The notes under the pieces: model-generated
What the model saw: only the letters and a program-made list of their open reading frames with translations
Told to the model about the DNA's origin: nothing
The model's database searches: none
Position numbers and translations under genes: made by a program
Assembly (NCBI GenBank): GCA_025352105.1
Contig: JANXUB010000104.1
Span: 1-45,369, forward strand
Reading direction: 5' to 3'
DNA: 45,369 nucleotides
DNA from: Burkholderiales bacterium
GTDB taxonomy: Bacteria; Pseudomonadota; Gammaproteobacteria; Burkholderiales; Casimicrobiaceae
Shown here: one piece after another, positions 15,855-23,304 of the stretch
Layout: every line of letters begins with the position of its first letter
Numbering within the stretch: position 1 is the stretch's first letter

Positions 15855-15876
15855 TCCATCCGACCGAGGCGAACCC

Positions 15877-16707
15877 ATGGAACTGATTCACACCGTTGCC
15901 GAACTGCGCAAATATCTGCAGGGCGTGCCGAACAATGTCTTCGTGCCGACCATGGGCAATTTGCATGAAGGGCATTTGCGACTCGTCGAAGAGGCCCGTC
16001 CACGTGGGGCTTGCACAGTGGTCAGCATTTTTGTGAATCGCCTCCAGTTCGGCCCGCGCGAGGATTTTGATCGCTATCCGCGCACGTTAAACGACGATTG
16101 CGCGAAGCTCGAAAGCATCGACTGCGATGTCGTATTCGCGCCAGACGAAGCTGAGCTCTATCCCGAGCCGCAGACCTACACCGTGCATCCGGACAGCATC
16201 GAAAATATTCTCGAAGGCGCGGTCAGGCCGGGACACTTTCGTGGCGTGGCGACGGTGGTGTTGAAGCTTTTCAACATGGTGCAACCACGCGCAGCCGTTT
16301 TCGGTAAGAAGGATTATCAGCAGTGCCTCGTATTGCAAACAATGGCTCGGCAACTGGCCTCGCCGGTTGAGATCATTCTCGCTGAGACTGTGCGCTCGGC
16401 TGACGGGCTTGCGTTGTCGTCACGCAATCAATACCTGAGCCCGGCCGAGCGTGCCGAAGCGCCGCGCCTGCATCGCGTCTTGAACGAAGTGGCCGACGCC
16501 ATTCGCACCGGAACGCATGCCTACGCGACCATCGAGGCCGAGGCCATGACCGAGCTTGAGCGACACGGATGGCGGCCCGATTACGTGACCGTGCGCCGTC
16601 GCCGCAATTTGTTGCCGCCGCAGGTCGATGACCGCGAACTCGTTATTCTGGCCGCAGCGAAGTTAGGCACGCCGCGCTTGTTGGACAATATTGAATTGAC
16701 GTTATAG
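15877..16707 (+). CDS. panC: Pantothenate synthetase
   Basis: Joins pantoate and beta-alanine using ATP, the last step of pantothenate (CoA precursor) synthesis, in the cytoplasm. The 276-aa protein has the family motifs in order: PTMGNLHEGH (nucleotide-binding, HIGH-like), SIFVNRLQFG (common form VNPxQF; here R replaces P), RPGHFRGVATVV, FGKKDYQQ and LALSSRNQYL. Length is normal. An SD GAGG lies 7 bp before the ATG. It follows a HAD phosphatase by 22 bp and is convergent with ubiA. panB and panD are not in the window. The stop codon lies in one copy of a 13-bp direct repeat. Confidence 0.95.
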   Translation: MELIHTVAELRKYLQGVPNNVFVPTMGNLHEGHLRLVEEARPRGACTVVSIFVNRLQFGPREDFDRYPRTLNDDCAKLESIDCDVVFAPDEAELYPEPQTYTVHPDSIENILEGAVRPGHFRGVATVVLKLFNMVQPRAAVFGKKDYQQCLVLQTMARQLASPVEIILAETVRSADGLALSSRNQYLSPAERAEAPRLHRVLNEVADAIRTGTHAYATIEAEAMTELERHGWRPDYVTVRRRRNLLPPQVDDRELVILAAAKLGTPRLLDNIELTL

Positions 16708-16788
16708 CTTTGTTGTGAGAGCCACTATAATCAGGGGCTAAAGGCCCAAATGAGCGTTTATCGACCTAACTGCTTTTGACGTTATAGC
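16696..16788. repeat. AT-rich intergenic element (copy B) between 13-bp direct repeats
   Basis: TTGACGTTATAGC occurs at 16696-16708, where it includes the panC stop, and again at 16776-16788. The 67 bp between contain GGGGCTAAAGGCCCAA, the core also seen in the intergenic copy near 1711. The arrangement looks like a short insertion with a target duplication, but chance or slippage is possible. Confidence 0.4.
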
Positions 16789-16826
16789 CCCCATGCAGCG
16801 GTCGTTTCAGACAAAAGCTGCAATTT

Positions 16827-17723
16827 TTAATACCACCTCGGCCAGGCTTTGAGTCGCACCGCAAAATCCAGCGCGACCCCAACGAATACGCAGATCCCAA
16901 GCAGATTATTGCCGCGAAAAGCGGCAAAGCATTTCGTGCGATCACGAGCTCGAATGAGCCCGATGTGATTAATCGCGAGCACGGCGGCGAGCGCGAGTCC
17001 GACGTAATAAAAAATTCCGAATCGTTGCCACAATCCAACGCCCGCCATGATGCCAAGAAATGATGCGTAGCTCACAGCGACCGCAGCCACATCAAAGCGC
17101 CCAAAGAACAGCGCGGATGTCTTGATACCGATACGGATGTCGTCGTCGCGATCTACCATCGCATATTCGGTGTCGTAGGCCATGACCCAGAAAAAATTCG
17201 CGAGCATGAGCACCCCGGCCAGCAGCGGCACGTCACCCCTCACAGCGGCAAACGCCATCGGTATGCCCATGCTGAAGGCGAGCCCGAGGATAGCCTGCGG
17301 AATGGCAAAAAAGCGTTTGGTGAACGGATAAATGGCCGCGACCGCAAGCGCTGGAAGCGCCCACAGACGCGCCTCCCAATTGAGCGGTACGAGCAGCAGC
17401 GCAGCCGCCAGCGCGCATGCAGCGCCGACCCACAACGCTTCGCGCCCGCTGATTTCGCCGGACGCCAAAGGTCGCATCGCAGTGCGCTTGACGGCACCGT
17501 CAAATTCGCGATCCGCCCAGTCGTTGATGGCGCATCCCGCCGAGCGCATGAGGATCGTACCGAGCACGAAAATGAACACAAAACGAACGTCCGGCCCGCC
17601 ATACGCTGCCATCCACAAGCCCCACAGCGTGGGCCACATGAGGAGCAAAAATCCAACGGGTTTATCGAGCCTGATCAGGCGCTCATACGCGTCGAGTTTT
17701 TTTTTGATTTCCGTAAAGGTCAT
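16827..17723 (-). CDS. ubiA: 4-hydroxybenzoate octaprenyltransferase
   Basis: Inner-membrane prenyltransferase of 298 aa that attaches the polyprenyl tail to 4-hydroxybenzoate in ubiquinone synthesis. The first Mg-diphosphate motif is NDWADREFDG (NDxxDxxxD) and the second is DTEYAMVDRDDD; RLDKPVGFLLLMWPTLW at the N-terminus is the family hallmark. Eight to nine hydrophobic helices are visible. The start overlaps the stop of the upstream epimerase-like gene by 4 bp (ATGA), so translation is probably coupled. ubiC is not in the window. The identification is firm. Confidence 0.95.
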   Translation of the reverse strand: MTFTEIKKKLDAYERLIRLDKPVGFLLLMWPTLWGLWMAAYGGPDVRFVFIFVLGTILMRSAGCAINDWADREFDGAVKRTAMRPLASGEISGREALWVGAACALAAALLLVPLNWEARLWALPALAVAAIYPFTKRFFAIPQAILGLAFSMGIPMAFAAVRGDVPLLAGVLMLANFFWVMAYDTEYAMVDRDDDIRIGIKTSALFFGRFDVAAVAVSYASFLGIMAGVGLWQRFGIFYYVGLALAAVLAINHIGLIRARDRTKCFAAFRGNNLLGICVFVGVALDFAVRLKAWPRWY

Positions 17724-18718
17724 AGCAGCGATCTTTGCAACGCAGAGGCAGGTTTCATTTCGCGCAAGAGCGCTGCGGGCGTCGGATATTTGAAACGCAA
17801 GCGCAACTCTCGTTTCAGCCGCGCGTTGTCGATGCGTCGCGATTCGCTCATGAACGAATAGAGCATCGACGACACCTCGCGCATTAAAAGCGCACGCGGC
17901 AATCGCGGCGGCTTCGGCAAACCGGTGGCCATCGCCACCTGATCGAAATACTCACCCATTTTTTGTTCACCGTCGTCCACAACATTTAACACACGGTTCG
18001 CTCCGCCACGAAAAACCGCCAGCCAGATCGCACGCGCCAGATCGTCGCCATGAATGTGATTGGTGAACACGTCGTCCTCTGCAGAGAGTGCGGGCGTACC
18101 CAAACGCAACCGCTCGACAGGCAATCGCTCGGCGGCATAAATGCCCGGCGCGCGCAGAATCGTGAAGCGTTGTGAACGGAATGCTCGCAACCGTGATTCA
18201 GCGGCAACACGCCGCTTTGCCCGAGCGTTGGCGGGCTTCGTGCGTCGCGTTTCGTCGATGCGCTCGCCTGCGCAGTCGCCGTAAACGCCCGTGGTGCTCA
18301 CGTAAACATTACGCAGCGGCTTGTGCGGTCGCATCGCGCCGCGCATTTTGATGGCGCCAGCGGGTGTTCGCGCGGTCTCGCGACGGCCCAATTTGTTCGG
18401 CATCGCCGACGCTGCCAGCCAGCGCTTCATCCGCGGATCGTCGGTACCGTCGCCGGGAGGTGGCGCCATGTGCAGCACCGCATGCGCGCTTCGTGCAAGC
18501 GCACCCGCGCGCTTGAGGCTCGGCAAAAAATCCAGATCACCGTCAATCGGTAAAATTTCCGACTGACGAAGCGCATCAGCCGTGTCCGCGCTCCGCGCCA
18601 GACCCAGCCAGTGCACTCGTTCGTCAAGGCCGACGCGTGTCGTCAACCGTCGGGCCACATCGCCCGCGCCAACGATCAGTAGTCTCAGCTTCCGCAGTTT
18701 CTTTTTCACGCCAGTCAA
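17720..18718 (-). CDS. NAD(P)-dependent epimerase/dehydratase-like protein (YeeZ-type)
   Basis: A 332-aa Rossmann-fold protein of the extended/atypical SDR group. A very basic N-terminus (KKKLRKLR) precedes the nucleotide-binding strand LLIVGAGDVARRL. The motif YVSTTGVYGDCAGE matches the STTGVYG signature of YeeZ-like proteins; the usual YxxxK catalytic pair is not obvious, as in that family. The C-terminal part contains NHIHGDDLARA and NVVDDGE, both typical of the family. Substrate unknown. Start-stop overlap with ubiA suggests co-expression. It diverges from the AscD-like reductase with 11 bp between start codons, so the promoter of one lies in the other's coding sequence unless a shared operator is used. 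Confidence 0.8.
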   Translation of the reverse strand: MTGVKKKLRKLRLLIVGAGDVARRLTTRVGLDERVHWLGLARSADTADALRQSEILPIDGDLDFLPSLKRAGALARSAHAVLHMAPPPGDGTDDPRMKRWLAASAMPNKLGRRETARTPAGAIKMRGAMRPHKPLRNVYVSTTGVYGDCAGERIDETRRTKPANARAKRRVAAESRLRAFRSQRFTILRAPGIYAAERLPVERLRLGTPALSAEDDVFTNHIHGDDLARAIWLAVFRGGANRVLNVVDDGEQKMGEYFDQVAMATGLPKPPRLPRALLMREVSSMLYSFMSESRRIDNARLKRELRLRFKYPTPAALLREMKPASALQRSLL

Positions 18719-18729
18719 GCCTTCAGTCC

Positions 18730-19767
18730 ATGCCTCAAATCACGCTCGAACCCGGTGGCCACATTTTTACGTGCGACGCCGATGAGACTATTTTGTCAGC
18801 AGCGCTGCGCTCGGGCTTTCTGATCCCGTATGGCTGCAAAAACGGTGCCTGCGGTTCGTGCAAGGGCCGCATCATTTCCGGCACAGTGGAACACGGCCCG
18901 CATCAGGCGACCACGCTGCCAGCGCTTGAGCGTGAGCAAGGCAAATGCCTGTTCTGCGTGGCGAAACCGCAAGGTGATGTGATCGTCGAAGCGCGTGATG
19001 TTCGCAAGGCTGGCGACGTCGTGATGAAGACGCTTCCATGTCGCATTGAGCATCTGGATCGTGTTGTCGATGATGTCGTGATCATGCGCATCAAGCTGCC
19101 CGCCAACGAGCGCCTGCAATACAGTGCGGGGCAGTACCTCGAATTTTTGTTGAAAGACGGCAAACGGCGCAGCTTCTCCATGGCCAACGCGCCGCACGAC
19201 GATGCCCTGCTCGAACTGCACATTCGGCATCTGCCGGGCGGAATGTTCACGGATCGCGTGTTCGGTGTGGCTGAACCCATGCTGAAAGTGCGCGACATAC
19301 TGCGGTTTGAAGGCGCACACGGCTCGTTCTTTCTGCGAGAAGAATCCGAGAAGCCCATCGTCATGGTCGCCAGCGGTACCGGTTTCGCGCCGATCAAAGC
19401 GATCATCGAGCACATGATTCACAGCGAAATCAAGCGCAAAGTCACGCTGTACTGGGGCGGACGGCGGCCGAAGGATTTGTATCTCGATCACTTGGTGCGC
19501 GCGTGGGTACAGAAATTTCCGGAGCAGTTCAGCTATGTGCCCGTCATCAGCGACGCATTGCCGGAAGATGCGTGGCAGGGCCAAACGGGCTTTGTTCATC
19601 GTGCGGTGATCGCCGACTTTCCCGATCTGTCGACGCATCAGGTGTACGCCTGCGGCGCGCCCATCGTGGTGGACTCAGCGCGTGCAGATTTCGTGTCGAA
19701 GTGTGGATTGCCGGACGACGAATTCTTTGCGGATAGTTTTGTGGTGGCGGCCGCCAACCAGAGCTAG
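18730..19767 (+). CDS. 2Fe-2S ferredoxin-FNR fusion, AscD-like (CDP-6-deoxy-3,4-glucoseen reductase family)
   Basis: A 345-aa electron-transfer protein. The N-terminal ferredoxin domain has the plant-type cluster CxxxxCxxC in YGCKNGACGSC with the fourth Cys in CLFC. The FNR part has the FAD motif RSFSMANAP and the NAD-binding loop VASGTGFAPIKA, then YACGAPIVVD. In betaproteobacteria this protein is usually annotated as CDP-6-deoxy-delta-3,4-glucoseen reductase, but it commonly lies away from sugar genes and is probably a general reductase of the oxygenase or phenol-hydroxylase type. Start is the ATG at 18730, since the ferredoxin domain begins there; the open frame upstream runs through the divergent gene. 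No good SD is present. Confidence 0.87.
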   Translation: MPQITLEPGGHIFTCDADETILSAALRSGFLIPYGCKNGACGSCKGRIISGTVEHGPHQATTLPALEREQGKCLFCVAKPQGDVIVEARDVRKAGDVVMKTLPCRIEHLDRVVDDVVIMRIKLPANERLQYSAGQYLEFLLKDGKRRSFSMANAPHDDALLELHIRHLPGGMFTDRVFGVAEPMLKVRDILRFEGAHGSFFLREESEKPIVMVASGTGFAPIKAIIEHMIHSEIKRKVTLYWGGRRPKDLYLDHLVRAWVQKFPEQFSYVPVISDALPEDAWQGQTGFVHRAVIADFPDLSTHQVYACGAPIVVDSARADFVSKCGLPDDEFFADSFVVAAANQS

Positions 19768-19842
19768 CGCGCTCCGGCAATGCGTTCGTACTAGCATGCT
19801 CTGAACACGCGTCCGTCGAGGCGTAGATTCAAGGAGACACTA

Positions 19843-20802
19843 ATGCGACGATTGTTGACATGCTGCCTGGCAGCGTTCGCGATGGCTTCGGTCAGCGCGC
19901 AGAGCTACCCCAACAAACCGGTGAAACTGCTGGTCGGCTTCTCTGCGGGTGGCGGATTGGACGTGCTGGCACGCATCGTTGGCCAGCGCGTCAGCGAACA
20001 GTGGGGCCAGCCGATCATTGTGGAAAACAAGCCGGGCGCAGGCAGCAATATCGCTGGCGACGCGGCGGCCAAGAGCACACCCGACGGCTACACCCTGCTG
20101 CACACCAACATCGCCCTCATGAGCATCAACCCGGCGCTCTACAGCAAGATGAGTTTTGCGCCGATGAAGGATCTCACGCCCGTGATTCAGCTGGTGAATC
20201 TGCCGCTTGCGGTGATGGTTCGCGCCGATTCGCCGTTCAATTCGATGAAGGATCTGGTCGAATACGCGCGCGCCAATCCGGGCAAATTGAACTTCGGATC
20301 GGGCGGCAACGGCGGCGTGCCGCACCTCGCGCTGGAGCTGTTGAACGGAAGCTACGCGCTGAAAATTACGCATGTGCCGTACAAAGGCAGCGCCGACGCG
20401 GTGAAGGACTTGCTAGGCGGGGCGGTCGACGTCATGTGTGACGCGATCAGCGTGGGGTTGTCACAAATCAAGGCGGGCAAGCTGAAAGCGCTCGCTGTGA
20501 CAACCGACAGCAGACACCCCGCATTACCCGATGCACCGACGACCACCGAGGCGGGCTATCCGAAGTTTCAAGTCACCGGCTGGCAAGGTTGGGTCGCGCC
20601 CGCCGGTACGCCGCGCGCAGTACTGGAGCGCGTGAACGCCGAAGCGAACAAAGCCATGCAGGATCCGGCAACGCGTGCAAAACTATTTGAGCAGGGGTAC
20701 CTGCCAGCTGGCGGCAGCGTGGACGCTTTTGCGAAACAGCTCGCGGCGGATCAAGTTAAGTGGGCGGAACTCGTAAAAATTTCGGGCGCGAAGCTCGATT
20801 AG
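19843..20802 (+). CDS. Tripartite tricarboxylate transporter substrate-binding protein (Bug family)
   Basis: Periplasmic solute-binding protein of 319 aa. A signal peptide ends at about VSAQ-SYP; the mature part begins with YPNKPVKLLVGFSAGGGLDVLAR, the usual Bug start, and has VENKPGAGSNIAGDAAAKS and the GSGGNGGVPHLALELL loop that holds the carboxylate ligand. The family binds carboxylates, amino acids or similar small acids; the ligand here is unknown. The TctA/TctB membrane partners are absent from the neighbourhood, which is common for orphan Bug proteins. An AAGGAG Shine-Dalgarno 6 bp before the ATG predicts strong translation. Convergent with a DUF3047 lipoprotein 16 bp away. Confidence 0.93.
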   Translation: MRRLLTCCLAAFAMASVSAQSYPNKPVKLLVGFSAGGGLDVLARIVGQRVSEQWGQPIIVENKPGAGSNIAGDAAAKSTPDGYTLLHTNIALMSINPALYSKMSFAPMKDLTPVIQLVNLPLAVMVRADSPFNSMKDLVEYARANPGKLNFGSGGNGGVPHLALELLNGSYALKITHVPYKGSADAVKDLLGGAVDVMCDAISVGLSQIKAGKLKALAVTTDSRHPALPDAPTTTEAGYPKFQVTGWQGWVAPAGTPRAVLERVNAEANKAMQDPATRAKLFEQGYLPAGGSVDAFAKQLAADQVKWAELVKISGAKLD

Positions 20803-20818
20803 TCTCGACCCACAGCGT

Positions 20819-21631
20819 TCAGCGCAACTCAATGTCCGAGTAGCAGGCTTCCGCTTTGCCGCCGAGCCCATCGGTATCAGTCATAAGCCCGACACTTTCG
20901 ATATCGCCTGGCTCTTCGCCGGGAAACGCGCGCCGAAAGTCAGCGCGTACGTCGCGTGTGAACGATTGCCACGTCGCGAGCCCGTTCGTACCGCTTTTCA
21001 CTACCAATTTTTGAATGCGCGACGTGTTGCCGTTCGGAACAATCGTTTCCGGAGCGGCTTTGCCTTCCCAGATGTACTGAATCGCGGCAAATGGCAGCTC
21101 GACGCCGCCAAGCGCCTTGGCCAAACTCATGGTCGAGCGATCAGCGGCGTCAAGTTTGGTCCGGTCGCCCTTGAACGCCACGACCACACGAGCGGGTGCA
21201 TCGTCTTTTCCGGGAACCAGATTGTCAGCATCCGCAATCAACGCGGGCACGTTCCAGCTCCACGATAGCCTCGACGCCTTCGCCATCGCGGCGGGCACAT
21301 CGGCTACCCAGAACGACCATGCCGCATTGGCAACGGCCCGAATGCAGCGCCTGCCGTCGATCTCTCGCAGCGAGTATTCGGTCGGCGTTTTAAAGCGAAT
21401 ATTCACGGGATGCCATGCCGAATCGGCGGGGTCGTTCGGTGGCGCAAAAACGCCAGTGGCCGTCGCGCTGCTGGCAACGGTGGGGGCGCCAACATCCGAG
21501 CGCGGAATTTGCGCGCATCCTGCGAGTGTGAGCGTGAGCGCGACGAGCAAGAGGCACGGTGCACGAGGTCGCAAAGCGCGCAAGACGGGGCCAACGGGTG
21601 CGGTCGATTGCACCGGCGAAGTTTCGTTCAT
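20819..21631 (-). CDS. DUF3047 family lipoprotein
   Basis: A 270-aa protein whose N-terminus carries a hydrophobic stretch ending in LTLAGC, a lipobox, after an unusually long polar leader of about 30 residues; a later start may be the real one. The rest matches DUF3047: DGRRCIRAVANAAWSFW, SRLSWSWNVP, DDAPARVVVAFKGD, QYIWEGKAAPETIVPN and the ending GLMTDTDGLGGKAEACYSDIEL. The family's function is unknown; the fold is thought to be beta-sandwich-like. It probably sits in a cell-envelope membrane facing the periplasm. It is convergent with the Bug gene and divergent from the PHA-system gene over a 203-bp space. Confidence 0.82.
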   Translation of the reverse strand: MNETSPVQSTAPVGPVLRALRPRAPCLLLVALTLTLAGCAQIPRSDVGAPTVASSATATGVFAPPNDPADSAWHPVNIRFKTPTEYSLREIDGRRCIRAVANAAWSFWVADVPAAMAKASRLSWSWNVPALIADADNLVPGKDDAPARVVVAFKGDRTKLDAADRSTMSLAKALGGVELPFAAIQYIWEGKAAPETIVPNGNTSRIQKLVVKSGTNGLATWQSFTRDVRADFRRAFPGEEPGDIESVGLMTDTDGLGGKAEACYSDIELR

Positions 21632-21775
21632 TACAGCAATGGCTCCGATGGGTCTGAAAGATTGTTTTACTTGATTTCGCGCCGTTTGGTTTTAGTGGTG
21701 TCCCTCGTTTCGCGCGTCGAACGTGCTAAATCTGTGTCATCGGCATTGCGCCCGCTGCCGCCCGCTTTGGGGGAG

Positions 21776-21804
21776 TTGCCGCCGTAGTTTCCAGCGGCGA
21801 CAAT
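21776..21804 (+). promoter_or_regulatory. Putative sigma-70 promoter for the PHA-system gene
   Basis: TTGCCG (21776-21781) and GACAAT (21799-21804) are separated by exactly 17 bp and lie about 30 bp upstream of the coding start at 21835. The match to TTGACA/TATAAT is partial. The rest of the 203-bp divergent space shows no other clear structure. Confidence 0.35.
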
Positions 21805-21834
21805 AGCGCAACCGTATTCAATCAGGAGGACAGC

Positions 21835-22164
21835 ATGGCAGAAATTTCAATCAAGCGCCCGCACCACAGTTCGCAAGCGGATGCGAAAAAGATGGCCGAG
21901 AAAATCGCGGCCAAGCTCGAAAAAGACTATCAGCTCAAGTCAAGCTGGGTGGGCGACGTGCTCAATTTCACGAGAAGCGGCGTGAACGGCACGCTCGGCG
22001 TGACCGCGAAAGAACTACGTATCGACATCAAGCTGGGCTTCTTGATGGCAGCGTTCAAGGGCCCAATTGGCGACGCAATTGAAAAAAATCTGGATTCGCT
22101 GATCAAGTCGCCAGCGGCTGAAAGCAACGCCGCCAAAAAGCCAGCGACCAGGGCAAAAAAATAA
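21835..22164 (+). CDS. Polyhydroxyalkanoic acid system family protein
   Basis: A 109-aa protein matching the small PHA-granule-associated family (PHA_gran_rgn): ISIKRPHHSSQADAKKMAEKIA at the start, a central VLNFTRSGVNGTLGV segment, then LRIDIKLGFLMAAFKGPI and a Lys/Ala-rich tail. Family members occur in organisms that store polyhydroxyalkanoate and are thought to influence granule formation or regulation; no enzyme motif is present. A very strong Shine-Dalgarno, AGGAGGA, lies 4-5 bp before the ATG, implying abundant product. No PHA synthase or phasin gene is in the window. The tail resembles the basic ends of PhaF-like proteins, so DNA or granule contact is possible. Confidence 0.85.
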   Translation: MAEISIKRPHHSSQADAKKMAEKIAAKLEKDYQLKSSWVGDVLNFTRSGVNGTLGVTAKELRIDIKLGFLMAAFKGPIGDAIEKNLDSLIKSPAAESNAAKKPATRAKK

Positions 22165-22232
22165 TCAGCGCAAAAAAACTAGCCTGCGCAGCGTTTTGCT
22201 TGGCGAATGATCGGCAAATGCCGCACTGCAAC

Positions 22233-23240
22233 TTAGGCTGATTTTTCTTCTCGCATCCAGCGCGCAGCATCCATCGCGCCGTAGGTCAAAATGGCCGACG
22301 CGCCTGCGCGGCGAAAACAAATCAGCGTTTCCATCAGGCATTTTTTATAGTCGAGCCAGCCGTTGGCGGACGCGGCTTTCAGCATCGCAAATTCGCCGCT
22401 CACCTGATAGACCGCAACTGGCATTTTGAACTGATCGCGAACCCGGGCAAGGATGTCGAGGTAAGGCAAGCCGGGCTTGACCATGAGCATGTCGGCACCT
22501 TCTTCCACGTCGAGCGCGCATTCGCGGATCGCTTCGTCGCTGTTGGCAAAATCGAGCTGGTACGTCTCTTTGCTGCTCTTGCCCAGATTGCCCGCCGAGC
22601 CTACGGCGTCGCGGAACGGACCGAAAAAGGCGCTCGCGAATTTGGCGCTATAGGCGATGATTTTGGTTTGAATGAAACCCGCGCCGTCGAGGCCAGCGCG
22701 AATCGCGCCGATACGACCGTCCATCATGTCCGACGGTGCGACGAAATCTGCGCCCGCTCTGGCATGCGCCAAAGCTTGCTTCACCAGAACAGCGACCGTT
22801 TCGTCATTGATCAAATAACCCGTGTCGTCCATGATGCCGTCCTGCCCGTGCGAGGTATACGGGTCGAGCGCGACGTCGGTGATGATGCCGATATCGGGCA
22901 CGGCCGCTTTGAGCGCGCGAACGGCGCGTGGGACGAGGCCATTGTCGTTATAAGCATCTTCGGCAAACGGCGTTTTTGCGGACTCGATGACCGGGAACAG
23001 CGCGATCGCGCCGACACCCAGCGACGCCGCTTCACGCGCACGCTCAATCAGGATGTCGATGGACACGCGCTCGACTCCGGGCATCGATGTAACCGCCTGC
23101 GTTCGCTGCTCGCCTTCGATCACAAACACGGGCCAGATCAGATTGGCGGCGGACAGGCTCGTCTCGCGAACCATGTTGCGACTGAACGCATCACGGCGCA
23201 GACGGCGCATACGAATGGAGGGGTAGGCTTTAGTGCTCAT
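22233..23240 (-). CDS. hemB: Delta-aminolevulinic acid dehydratase (porphobilinogen synthase)
   Basis: Condenses two 5-aminolevulinate molecules into porphobilinogen, an early step of haem synthesis, in the cytoplasm. The 335-aa protein has RMRRLRRDAFSRNMVRE, DVALDPYTSHGQDG (the metal/allosteric region of the Mg-type), the first active-site lysine in IIAYSAKFAS, and the Schiff-base lysine in LMVKPGLPYLD, followed by YQVSGEFAM and ILTYGAMDAA. The three-cysteine zinc site of animal enzymes is absent, as expected. Length is normal. It lies 64 bp downstream of pepN on the same strand and may be co-transcribed; no clear SD was found. Confidence 0.96.
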   Translation of the reverse strand: MSTKAYPSIRMRRLRRDAFSRNMVRETSLSAANLIWPVFVIEGEQRTQAVTSMPGVERVSIDILIERAREAASLGVGAIALFPVIESAKTPFAEDAYNDNGLVPRAVRALKAAVPDIGIITDVALDPYTSHGQDGIMDDTGYLINDETVAVLVKQALAHARAGADFVAPSDMMDGRIGAIRAGLDGAGFIQTKIIAYSAKFASAFFGPFRDAVGSAGNLGKSSKETYQLDFANSDEAIRECALDVEEGADMLMVKPGLPYLDILARVRDQFKMPVAVYQVSGEFAMLKAASANGWLDYKKCLMETLICFRRAGASAILTYGAMDAARWMREEKSA

Positions 23241-23304
23241 GCCGAGATTCTAGGCCGCAACTATTTGCGACGGAATGCCAAGTTCCGCAGTTGCTGCGGC
23301 AAAT

